A stretch of 64,000 nucleotides of DNA from CAYVTD01 sp964454445 (GTDB lineage Bacteria; Bacteroidota; Ignavibacteria; Kapaibacteriales; UBA2268), in NCBI GenBank assembly GCA_964454445.1, contig CAYVTD010000001.1, forward strand, positions 73,351-137,350, read 5' to 3'. A program made the position numbers and the translations under genes. The notes beneath the pieces are model-generated. The model was not told the origin of the DNA, searched no databases, and saw nothing but the letters and a program-made list of their open reading frames with translations. Shown piece by piece: positions 57,652 to 64,000 of this stretch; the first letter of the stretch is position 1; the number at the start of each line of letters is the position of its first letter.

Positions 57652-57732
57652 ATGAAAAAAGCTTTGCGTTTAAATTTAAGTTCAAGTTTAACCAGAGATT
57701 TAATGGTTTATTTAAAGGAGGTAAATAAATGA
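57652..57732 (+). CDS. Possible 26-residue upstream peptide
   Basis: An ATG opens a 26-codon frame (MKKALRLNLSSSLTRDLMVY...) whose stop overlaps the start of the STAS-like gene as ATGA, and the AAAGGAGG of that gene lies inside it. It has no ribosome site of its own. It might be a leader peptide for coupling, or chance. Confidence 0.2.
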   Translation: MKKALRLNLSSSLTRDLMVYLKEVNK

Positions 57733-58121
57733 CAAAAATCGAAAAAAAAGGATTTGGTTATCAATTGACCTTTTCCGGTTTTATACCTGTTGAAGAAATG
57801 GCTCAATGGGTAGCTGATTCAAAAAACACTCTATCAAGCAGCAGTGGCAGCTTCGGAGTGTTGATTGATATGCGCGAGCTTTCTCCACTTTCCAATGCCG
57901 CAAGGGAAAAAATGGAAGAAGGACAAAAGCTATACAAAGCAAAGGGAATGCAGCGCTCTTGCGTGGTTGTAAATCAGGGAATACTTGCCACTCAATTTAA
58001 ACTAATTGCTCAAAAAACAGGCATTTATGACTTTGAAAGATACATTGATGCCTCGATCACACCTAATTGGGAAAGCAAAGCAATTGATTGGATAAAGAAC
58101 GGAATAGACCCAGATAAATAA
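57729..58121 (+). CDS. STAS/SpoIIAA-like domain protein
   Basis: Cytoplasmic protein of 130 residues with a very strong ribosome site (AAAGGAGG). The pattern of strand, helix, strand with FGVLIDMRELSPLS and QRSCVVVNQGILATQFK, then a C-terminal DASITPNWESKAIDWI helix resembles STAS/SEC14-type SpoIIAA-like proteins. No phosphorylatable Ser of classical anti-sigma antagonists is clear. It sits between a DsrE-like gene and a receiver gene; a partner-switch role with the phosphatase at 10933 is only speculation. Confidence 0.6.
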   Translation: MTKIEKKGFGYQLTFSGFIPVEEMAQWVADSKNTLSSSSGSFGVLIDMRELSPLSNAAREKMEEGQKLYKAKGMQRSCVVVNQGILATQFKLIAQKTGIYDFERYIDASITPNWESKAIDWIKNGIDPDK

Positions 58122-58170
58122 TCTCTTTACTCGAAATATTCTTTTAAACGATAGTTTTTGATTGTTCCAT

Positions 58171-58273
58171 CCAGCCCCCCTTGCAAGCAAGGAGGGGATG
58201 ATTTCTTCTGGGCCCTCTTACAAGTAAGAGGGGTATATAAATTTTCTTCCTTGCTCTGCAAGGGAGGGCTGGG
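58171..58273. repeat. Hairpin-rich miniature element
   Basis: A 103-bp GC-rich block in an AT-rich gap: outer ends CCAGCCCCCCTTGC and GCAAGGGAGGGCTGG are inverted repeats, and inside are three palindromes (CCTTGCAAGCAAGG; CCCTCTTACAAGTAAGAGGG; CCTTGCTCTGCAAGG). No coding frame. It looks like a non-autonomous mobile or REP-type intergenic element. The remainder of the 58122-58477 gap shows nothing else. Confidence 0.7.
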
Positions 58274-58477
58274 GAGGGATAACAGTCTGTCGAAAATAAT
58301 ATGACAGAAAATATTATTTTAACTACATTTACCTGCAAATCTTCTTACTTAATAATCAAACTTTTACCGATATTTTCACCTTTTTCCATCATTTAATTTT
58401 GCATCAAGAGATATTGCTGCTAAAAATGTCCACTATTTTTTCGGCAATAAATTAGTCAATACTAATGGAGAACGGAG

Positions 58478-58840
58478 ATGAAAATACTAATAGCCGACGA
58501 TTCTGAGCCAATTGTAGCAAGCTTGAAAAAACTAATATCTACAGGCAAGAAAAAAGTTATTGTATCTGCCGCATATACCATAAACGATGCCATCGTCGAA
58601 TTGCGCGATAACACGCCCGATTTGCTTATCCTCGACATTATGTTTCCTGAAGGCAATGGCTTGGAGCTGCTCTACGAAGCTCGCAATTTCCCGCAAGTCA
58701 AGATAATAATTATCCTTACCAACTTCCCCTACGAGAGGCTAAAATCGAAAAGCTTTGCTATGGGTGCCGACTATTTTTTCGACAAATCAAATGAATTTGA
58801 AAGAGTTATTGAAGTAATAAATGGTTTTATCCAGAATTAA
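58478..58840 (+). CDS. Single-domain response regulator (CheY-like)
   Basis: Receiver-only regulator of 120 residues. Acid pocket Asp7-Asp8, phosphorylation site Asp53 (LLILDIMFPEGNG), Thr81 (IIILTN) and Lys103 (FFDKS) are all present, so it should be phosphorylated. No output domain. ATG behind AACGGAG. No cognate kinase is near; the chemoreceptor operon at 18.8-23.8 kb lacks cheA. It could act as CheY or as phosphorelay intermediate. Confidence 0.92.
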   Translation: MKILIADDSEPIVASLKKLISTGKKKVIVSAAYTINDAIVELRDNTPDLLILDIMFPEGNGLELLYEARNFPQVKIIIILTNFPYERLKSKSFAMGADYFFDKSNEFERVIEVINGFIQN

Positions 58841-58871
58841 CTGTCTTTCTCACATTTAATTAGGAGTATCA

Positions 58872-59155
58872 ATGAAAGATAAAAAAGTATAAGGATTTAG
58901 TGATTCCTGTATCTGAATACTCGTCGGCGAGCAACAAGGCAACGATGAAAGAAGCTTTGTTTGCCGGTAACAACTTCTTTTGTTATGTTGGTCATAGGCT
59001 GCGCTCCAACAATAATTGCTTATAGTACAGGTTATTTTTCTCAGAAGGATTTCACAAAAGTGGCTTTTCTAAACACAATTGTGTTTGTCGCCATCACAGT
59101 TACTTGGATGTTGCTTTATTATCCTATCGTACTATCTATGCTAGGACTTGAATAA
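58872..59155 (+). pseudogene. Deletion scar: CBS-domain start fused to anion-permease tail
   Basis: An ATG behind TAGGAG begins MKDKK and is closed at once by a stop, but one base over the frame continues YKDLVIPVSEYSSASNKATMKEALFAG (given here as its motif V-I-P-V-S-E-Y), which resembles the start of small CBS-domain proteins. Another frame then gives LPVTTSFVMLVIGCAPTIIA and YSTGYFSQKDFTK to the stop at 59155, about 64 residues that look like the last two helices of an SLC13/DASS-type anion permease. So the end of one gene and start of another were joined by a deletion and have since drifted. No function expected. Confidence 0.55.
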
Positions 59156-59186
59156 TAGATATTATTTTAAAATGTAAAAATTGCAG

Positions 59187-59212
59187 TAGAGGCAGGTCTG
59201 GACCAGCCTCTA
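59187..59212. terminator. Strong hairpin before the porin gene
   Basis: TAGAGGC-A-GGTC-TG-GACC-A-GCCTCTA is a nearly perfect hairpin. It is followed by A- rather than T-rich sequence on the plus strand, so it may be a factor-dependent stop or a regulator site. It lies 29 bp after the permease remnant. Confidence 0.5.
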
Positions 59213-59334
59213 TCATAAAAAAATTAATTGAGTATTAAATATATTTCCTTGAATTTCCCCTTTTTTTTAATTTAGCAACAGGATTAGCGTTGTTAATTTG
59301 TAAAACTTTTTTTAATATATTACGGAGTGGATTA

Positions 59335-60654
59335 ATGAAAAGTTTATACTTGGTTTTACTAACTATTGCCTTTGGATTATTAACTATCAACGAATTAAGA
59401 GCCGCAGACGGAGATCTGATTTTCGTCGGAAAATCCGATATCATTACTTATATGGACGGTAGAGATTTCTCGAACAAGACTCATCCTGAATTTTGGACTA
59501 GTATGAAGACACGACTCGGCGTAGAAAAACATTTCGGAGATGATATTGAGTTTCACGTCATTTTTCAAGATTCCCGTGCTTGGGGTCAAGAGTCAGGCAT
59601 AACTGCAAATTCTAAAAACGTAGATCTAGCCCAAGGTTGGATGAAATTTAAGAATATTTTTAATCAAGATTTGCATCTTCAACTTGGACGATTCCAACTT
59701 GATTATGGCAATGGATTTGTAATTGGTGCTAGCGCATGGAATTACATCGAGCGATCCTTCGACGGTGCCGTCGTAGCCTATAAATACAACAATTTCAATA
59801 TCGACCTCTTTTATGCTTTGCACACAGCATCGATTGCCACCCAAAAAAGGGATATTTCGCCGGCAGAATCTTCTTATCCTGCGGTAGATTATAGCGGATA
59901 CAACATTTTGGGACTATCTTCGGATTACAAAATTAATGATAATCACAAATTGAGTTTGATTGCTGTTTCAGAAATGAACTCAAAAAAATCTGATACTCGC
60001 AATGTCGATTTGGATAGATACACTGCTGGGCTGTCAATGAATGGTATCGCGGGAAATTTCGTTTATAACGGTGGTGTTTATTATCAATTCGGCAATCAAG
60101 GAGCAAAAGATATTTCCGCTTATGCTTATTTGTTTAAACTTACCTATAACGCAAAACCCTGGACTTTTTCGATTGCAAACGAAACAAACTCAGGCACCGA
60201 TCCACTTTCCGATGGGAGCAAGATAAACACTTTCAACAACTATTTAGGTGCCAAACACAGATTCTTCGGTCCAATGGATTATTTTTCTGATATGAAGATA
60301 GGCAGCAATTCGCTCGGCGTCAATAACTATTTCGTCGATATCCAACTCAAACCAGAAGATACAAAATTTAGTTTTAACGTTACAGCTTATTATTTCATAT
60401 CTAACCAAAAAGACATTAACGACAATAATTATTTTAAAAACAAGTTCGGTTTAGGTACCAAACTTGGAAACGAGATTGATTTAGGTATCAAATACAATGT
60501 AATGAAAGGTATTCTTGTCGAATGGATTTCAGGTGTTTTTATGCCCGGCGCTGCTATGGAAGAAATTTGGAAAATTAATGCAGATAACGGCGACCCAATC
60601 TTAAGAAATGACCCCGCGTTTATGTCTTATCTTCGCTTTCGACTCGAGTTTTAA
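59335..60654 (+). CDS. Outer-membrane porin, alginate-export type
   Basis: Beta-barrel porin of 439 residues. I start at the ATG giving a signal peptide (1-23, ending LRAADG) behind ACGGAG; upstream codons to 59290 are unlikely. Blocks DDIEFHVIFQDSRAWGQE, LQLGRFQLDYGNGFVIGAS and IERSFDGAVVAY match the alginate export (AlgE-like) family. The strand pattern runs to the last residue RFRLEF with a terminal Phe. Substrate is not known; anionic sugars or small organic acids are family choices, and the wrecked anion permease upstream fits an acidic-substrate uptake locus. Confidence 0.82.
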   Translation: MKSLYLVLLTIAFGLLTINELRAADGDLIFVGKSDIITYMDGRDFSNKTHPEFWTSMKTRLGVEKHFGDDIEFHVIFQDSRAWGQESGITANSKNVDLAQGWMKFKNIFNQDLHLQLGRFQLDYGNGFVIGASAWNYIERSFDGAVVAYKYNNFNIDLFYALHTASIATQKRDISPAESSYPAVDYSGYNILGLSSDYKINDNHKLSLIAVSEMNSKKSDTRNVDLDRYTAGLSMNGIAGNFVYNGGVYYQFGNQGAKDISAYAYLFKLTYNAKPWTFSIANETNSGTDPLSDGSKINTFNNYLGAKHRFFGPMDYFSDMKIGSNSLGVNNYFVDIQLKPEDTKFSFNVTAYYFISNQKDINDNNYFKNKFGLGTKLGNEIDLGIKYNVMKGILVEWISGVFMPGAAMEEIWKINADNGDPILRNDPAFMSYLRFRLEF

Positions 60655-60711
60655 ACCATCTATCTTTAAAAAAAGTTAATTTAGCAAGAATATCCAATTC
60701 TTTCATGGGAA

Positions 60712-61257
60712 TTACTTTCTCTCATAAAACAATTCTTGCGGTGCCGGCGTTGGCGAAACATCTTTGCCAAAATTAAGCACTTTCGGCTTGTAAGCCTTAC
60801 TCTTGATTTTTTCCTGAATCTGCATTAACCCTTTAATCAGCGGTTCCGGTCTTGGCGGGCAGCCGGAAATATATAAATCAACAGGTAAGAACTGGTCGAT
60901 ACCCTGCACAACTGAATAAGTCCTGTAAATTCCGCCTGTCGAAGTGCATGCACCCATTGCAATTACCCACTTCGGATCGGGCATCTGATCGTAGATTTTC
61001 CTTACAATCCACGACATTTTATATGTTACAGTGCCAGCAACAATCAACAAATCCGATTGACGGGGCGTCATACGAAAAACCTCCGAGCCAAATCGGGCAA
61101 CATCAAATCGAGGCTGTGCAAAAGCCATCATCTCAATAGCACAGCAAGAGATACCAAGCGGCATTGGCCATACTGAACTGCTTTGAGCCCATTTCACCAT
61201 AGCGTCAACAGTTGTCGTTATAAAACCTTTATTCTCAAGGATATTCTCTAATCCCAC
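60712..61257 (-). CDS. nuoB: NADH-quinone oxidoreductase subunit B
   Basis: Peripheral-arm subunit holding cluster N2, the last Fe-S centre before quinone. 181 residues: ISCCAIEMMAFAQPRFD with the Cys pair, MGACTSTGGIYRTYSVVQG and SGCPPRPEPL with the other two cysteines. GTG start overlapping nuoA by 10 bp. The family MGACA is MGACT, minor. nuoC and later subunits, normally next, are absent: the neighbour is the convergent porin. They must be elsewhere in the genome. Confidence 0.95.
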   Translation of the reverse strand: MGLENILENKGFITTTVDAMVKWAQSSSVWPMPLGISCCAIEMMAFAQPRFDVARFGSEVFRMTPRQSDLLIVAGTVTYKMSWIVRKIYDQMPDPKWVIAMGACTSTGGIYRTYSVVQGIDQFLPVDLYISGCPPRPEPLIKGLMQIQEKIKSKAYKPKVLNFGKDVSPTPAPQELFYERK

Positions 61258-61607
61258 TTGAATCCTCCTTTTCTAAATTCCCAATAATATCCTGCAAATA
61301 ATATAAAACCAAAAATGATAACACCTATATGTGCAGCGGCTCCGCTAAAATTAACAATATTTACCGCCCAAGGATATAAAAACACTACTTCTATATCGAA
61401 GACAATAAAGCTCATGGCTACCAAATAAAATTTCACTGATAAGCGTTCGCGAGCAGTGCCAAAGGGTATCATTCCACTTTCATAAGTGGTCTGCTTTTCC
61501 TTCGTGCTGCGCCTTGCCCCCAAATATTCCGAGCCAAGCAGGAACACCACAGCCATAACAAAGCCAAATAAGACCATGAAAATAAGTGGTATGTATTCTA
61601 CAAACAT
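61248..61607 (-). CDS. nuoA: NADH-quinone oxidoreductase subunit A
   Basis: Small three-helix membrane subunit of complex I, 119 residues. YESGMIPFGTARERLSVKFY and FIVFDIEVVFLYPWAV are the family hallmarks, including the Cys-free ESG loop typical of Bacteroidota. ATG behind AAAGGAAAGG. It is the first gene of the nuoAB pair. Confidence 0.95.
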   Translation of the reverse strand: MFVEYIPLIFMVLFGFVMAVVFLLGSEYLGARRSTKEKQTTYESGMIPFGTARERLSVKFYLVAMSFIVFDIEVVFLYPWAVNIVNFSGAAAHIGVIIFGFILFAGYYWEFRKGGFKWD

Positions 61608-61791
61608 AGTGCCTTTCCTTTTTCTTGTTTTATTTTTCTAGAAAGTCAAAGTTATGCACTTTTTCCATATTTTCCAATTAAAATCTAAAATATTCGACAA
61701 AAATTTTTATTTACCAAAAATAAATGTAAGAAATTGAAAAAATCATTTTTAAAATAAAATATTTTGCCTTATATTTGAAGTTCTTGAAAAC

Positions 61792-61876
61792 GCGGAGATG
61801 GCGAAATTGGCAGACGCACCATCTTGAGGGGGTGGCGCCGAAAGGCATGGGGGTTCAAGTCCCCCTCTCCGCACCA
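61792..61876 (+). tRNA. tRNA-Leu (GAG)
   Basis: Class II tRNA of 85 nt with encoded CCA. Acceptor GCGGAGA/TCTCCGC, D stem GCG/CGC with the GG of the D loop, anticodon stem CCATC/GGTGG with loop TTGAGGG giving anticodon GAG, long variable arm, and T arm GGGGG-TTCAAGT-CCCCC. It reads codon CUC. It lies alone, upstream of the phage-like genes. Confidence 0.97.
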
Positions 61877-61954
61877 AAAACACAACTTTTTTGCAATTAT
61901 TTTTTCAGGCAGAGAAAACTACATCAGAACTTAACCCCCAATAAAAAAACATTA

Positions 61955-62242
61955 CTAATTAAATATTTTTTTTGCTTTTCCCATATTTCTGCTTCTTACT
62001 TTCCTTATATATGCATCTGAAACGTTCAAATCGCGGGCTATTTGCTTGAAAGTGCGGTCGGGATTGCTTTTGATATACCGCAACACAAGCGACTCAAGAC
62101 CAGTTATTCTCGGAATATACAAACTAATTCCTGCCATCCCTCGAAGTATTTTTTTGAGCGCCTCCAACCCGCAAACATCTCTCAGCATTTCCAAGTCGCC
62201 TTTAACATCTTCGTCCACCATCAATTCATAGATGTCTTTCAT
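61955..62242 (-). CDS. Mor-like HTH transcription regulator
   Basis: DNA-binding protein of 95 residues starting at the ATG behind GGGAGAAAG; 26 codons further up are open but lack support. DLEMLRDVCGLEALKKIL, the GISLYIPR beta-strand segment and the C-terminal helix-turn-helix (RTFKQIARDLNVSDAYIRKV) match the Mor family, phage Mu middle operon activators, which bind DNA as dimers. It lies 78 bp from the tRNA end on the minus strand and is the last of two leftward genes. A phage-derived role is likely. Confidence 0.75.
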   Translation of the reverse strand: MKDIYELMVDEDVKGDLEMLRDVCGLEALKKILRGMAGISLYIPRITGLESLVLRYIKSNPDRTFKQIARDLNVSDAYIRKVRSRNMGKAKKIFN

Positions 62243-62307
62243 TGCTTTCTCCCTTATTGTTGTTAAGTTATTTAGAGTATTATAGCTCTTTTTAAATATA
62301 AGATTTC

Positions 62308-62571
62308 TTAAAAATGACAAGTAGATGACACATTGTTGTCAATGTAATCATCAATAATAAACATCAGATCCTCAGCATATTGCTTATCGAGCAGGTGCTT
62401 GAGCTTTATTTCCTCGATAAATTGCTTAAAAGCATTTTTCACCCTGTCGTTCGATTTTTTTTTCTTTGCCGATGAACTATTATTTGTCTTAATAATCATT
62501 AAATTAGCAGCTTCACAATTTGCCAAATCTTCACAATTTGAAAATTGCTGTTTCATTGAGATTTTTTCCAT
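62308..62571 (-). CDS. Small charged protein of unknown function
   Basis: 87 residues from the ATG behind AAAAGGAG; the longer frame to 62652 runs across the control region and is unlikely. Basic middle (SSAKKKKSNDRVKNAFKQF) and acidic C-terminal half (KQYAEDLMFIIDDYID) with two early Cys. No family recognised. It leads the leftward Mor-like gene and is divergent from the HTH-S24 pair, a position held by regulators in phage control regions. Confidence 0.6.
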   Translation of the reverse strand: MEKISMKQQFSNCEDLANCEAANLMIIKTNNSSSAKKKKSNDRVKNAFKQFIEEIKLKHLLDKQYAEDLMFIIDDYIDNNVSSTCHF

Positions 62572-62622
62572 TTTTTTGCTCCTTTTAAAATATTTTTTTG
62601 TCAATTTGTCGTAATTCCGTAT

Positions 62623-62651
62623 ATTTGTAACAAATGCAAACAAAGTTTGCA
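62623..62651. promoter_or_regulatory. Two adjacent palindromes in divergent control region
   Basis: ATTTGT-T/A-ACAAAT at 62623-62635 and TGCAAAC-AAA-GTTTGCA at 62635-62651 share one base. They lie between the leftward small gene and the rightward HTH gene, so either could be an operator for the split repressor. A third near copy is not clear. Confidence 0.5.
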
Positions 62652-62724
62652 AAAATTATATCGCAATTACTGCTGCAAATATGTGTAATTTTTACATACA
62701 AGTCAAGTATTTTTTTTGGATTCT

Positions 62725-63162
62725 ATGAATGATCTTAATATTTCTATGGGAAAAAGATTAAATGAAATACGAAAAATATTCAACGAGGGCTATAAACTCA
62801 CAATAAGCCAATTTGCGCATCTAATGGGTGAAACCAAAGACAGAATGGCAAATTACGAATCTGGCCGCTCTGCCATACCCAACCACCTTTTGTTAAACCT
62901 TTACCGAAGGGGTATTAATCCTATTTATATTTTATCCGGTGAAGGCACGATATATGCCAACACAATCGCAGGCAAGGAACTAGAGCAAAAAATTGGTGGT
63001 ATCACAAGTGAGCTTAATCAACCCGATCTCGAAAAAACTCCCATTGACATACTTCTCGACAAAGCTCAGCACCACACAGCCGCAGCAGGTAATATTTGGG
63101 AAATTATTCGTAAAAAACGCTTAACAGAGCAGTTGCAAGCTAAGAGAAAACGCCAAAAATGA
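62725..63162 (+). CDS. HTH repressor, CI-like N-terminal part
   Basis: DNA-binding protein of 145 residues. I start at the ATG giving MNDLNISMGKRL; TTG three codons earlier is possible. HTH_3-type helix-turn-helix at about 10-65 (TISQFAHLMGETKDRMANYE) then GINPIYILSGEG, the usual mark of phage CI-like repressors. Where such proteins normally continue into an S24 domain, this one stops with a basic tail (KKRLTEQLQAKRKRQK), and the S24 part starts in the next gene with an ATGA overlap. It should bind as an oligomer to the palindromes at 62623-62651. Confidence 0.82.
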   Translation: MNDLNISMGKRLNEIRKIFNEGYKLTISQFAHLMGETKDRMANYESGRSAIPNHLLLNLYRRGINPIYILSGEGTIYANTIAGKELEQKIGGITSELNQPDLEKTPIDILLDKAQHHTAAAGNIWEIIRKKRLTEQLQAKRKRQK

Positions 63163-63821
63163 CCCGCTTTGAGTTTGCCAATAAAATTGTGCATTTTACG
63201 AAAAACGAGCTATATCTTTTGACTAGGCGATTGCTCTTGCAAGAGTTTCTTGGCTCGACACACAACAAATGGAAAACAGACTTGTTGTTTGAAGAATGTC
63301 AACGACGCAACCCTTCGATTTTTCGCAGCGCTTTTTCTGATGCTTCTTGCTCTGCCGAAAGCATACGATTTATTACAGAGAATAGCAGCAAAGCTATCTT
63401 GCTACGACGCATTGATTTTATGAATAAACCCGAGCTTCGCACATATCTCCAAACTGTCGGCGCCTCAAAATATCATACTATATTAGATGATTCTGCAAAA
63501 ATCGAAGATATTTTTAAAAAAATTGATAGCGGATCCGACGAGCTTACCATTTGCAAAGTTTGCGGCGATTCTATGGAAAAAGCTCGCATTTTCGATGGCG
63601 ATTACATTCTCGTGGACCGCAATACCCAGCCAAAAGACAATGCAATTGCTCTCATTACCCTTGCAGACAACATCTTGGTTAAACGCTTGAAAATCGACGA
63701 CAACCGGCTCTACCTTTTCTCAGAAAACGACAAGTATCCGCCTTACGAAGTCCACGAAACTGATGATTTCAACATTCTTGGCATTGTCAAAATGGTCTTG
63801 CTCCCTGCCGAAAATCTATAA
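63159..63821 (+). CDS. S24 family peptidase (LexA/UmuD-like)
   Basis: Protein of 220 residues with an S24 fold. Ser138 (VCGDSM) and Lys175 (ILVKRLK) are 37 apart, the same as in LexA (119/156), followed by FSENDKYPPYEV and DFNILGIVKMV. The N-terminal 110 residues carry no HTH that I recognise and no obvious Ala-Gly cleavage site. It starts in the stop of the HTH gene (ATGA), so the two are made together; together they equal one CI/LexA-type repressor. Response to DNA damage through RecA is expected by family, unproven here. Confidence 0.85.
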   Translation: MTRFEFANKIVHFTKNELYLLTRRLLLQEFLGSTHNKWKTDLLFEECQRRNPSIFRSAFSDASCSAESIRFITENSSKAILLRRIDFMNKPELRTYLQTVGASKYHTILDDSAKIEDIFKKIDSGSDELTICKVCGDSMEKARIFDGDYILVDRNTQPKDNAIALITLADNILVKRLKIDDNRLYLFSENDKYPPYEVHETDDFNILGIVKMVLLPAENL

Positions 63822-64000
63822 ATTTTTCCAAAAGTACTCTTTTTGCCATTATGAGTAAATAAAGAAAACAATTTATTGCAACTATCTTTAAAATCTGAAG
63901 CTATTTCTCTATTTACGTAAATCTTCATTGAAAAAGAAATTGTTTGTTACCATTTTCATAAAATAATTGATACAGTCCTTCTTTTTTATCATCAATCATT
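63822..64000. other. Window end without recognisable gene
   Basis: AT-rich sequence after the S24 gene. No frame can be supported; downstream genes, if part of an element, start beyond the window. Confidence 0.5.

Noticed and set aside
61792..61954. att site repeat right after the tRNA
   Set aside because: I looked for a copy of the tRNA 3' end downstream in the window and found none; the partner site, if any, is outside.
1..64000. CRISPR array
   Set aside because: No regularly spaced repeats of 24-40 bp were seen; the 54-bp tandem repeat has only two copies and a 3-bp gap.

Overview
The window reads as about 64 kb of chromosome from a low-GC, Gram-negative, motile or sensory bacterium of the Bacteroidota/Chlorobi side of the FCB group; Kapabacteria or Ignavibacteria-like lineages are my best guess. 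The support is three secreted proteins with type IX secretion (T9SS type A) C-terminal tails, a PorE-like OmpA/propeller protein, a Bacteroidota-type three-gene succinate dehydrogenase, a Bacteroidota-style promoter (TTTG, 20-nt spacer, TATTTTTG), and lipid A and lipoprotein enzymes (LpxH, Lnt). A quinol-type nitric oxide reductase, complex I genes and succinate dehydrogenase indicate a respiratory metabolism that can handle NO.

Layout. 1-6.6 kb: NO reductase, then SpoVR and a crotonase on the opposite strand, and a phosphodiester glycosidase-like protein. 6.6-19 kb: two large T9SS cargo proteins, TypA/BipA, a GAF plus PP2C-type phosphatase, the wreck of a DNA methyltransferase gene, and an OmpA-type envelope protein with two OmpA-like domains. 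18.8-24 kb: a chemoreceptor-chemoreceptor-CheW operon without CheA. 24-31 kb: a PorE-like protein, gyrB, dtd, hemC and an AI-2E family permease. 31-46.4 kb: a tricorn-like protease, a PrkA-like AAA kinase (usual partner of SpoVR), an active/inactive pair of M16 peptidases, lnt, a DUF58 protein, a family 2 glycosyltransferase, coaX, a transport auxiliary lipoprotein and lpxH.

46.6-49.7 kb is a noticeably AT-richer patch: a 54-bp-period tandem repeat resembling the end repeats of IS21-type elements, a frameshifted cysteine-rich secreted protein, and an Asp-box protein without a secretion tail. It abuts a 1081-residue T9SS cargo with the same type of propeller. 53.4-57 kb is sdhCAB, each start overlapping the previous stop. 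57.2-59.2 kb is a small stress/signalling cluster (DsrE-like, STAS-like, receiver-only regulator) interrupted by a hairpin-rich mini-element and ending in a deletion scar that joins a CBS-domain start to the tail of an anion permease. Then come an alginate-export-type porin and an isolated nuoAB pair.

61.8 kb to the end: tRNA-Leu(GAG) followed by a phage-like control region. A Mor-like HTH gene and a small unknown gene run left; a CI-like HTH gene and a separate S24 (LexA/UmuD-like) protease gene run right, coupled by an ATGA overlap. Two palindromes lie between the divergent units. This looks like a repressor split into two proteins and probably opens an integrated element that continues past the window; it is the most promising lead. 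No CRISPR array, rRNA or complete transposase was seen.
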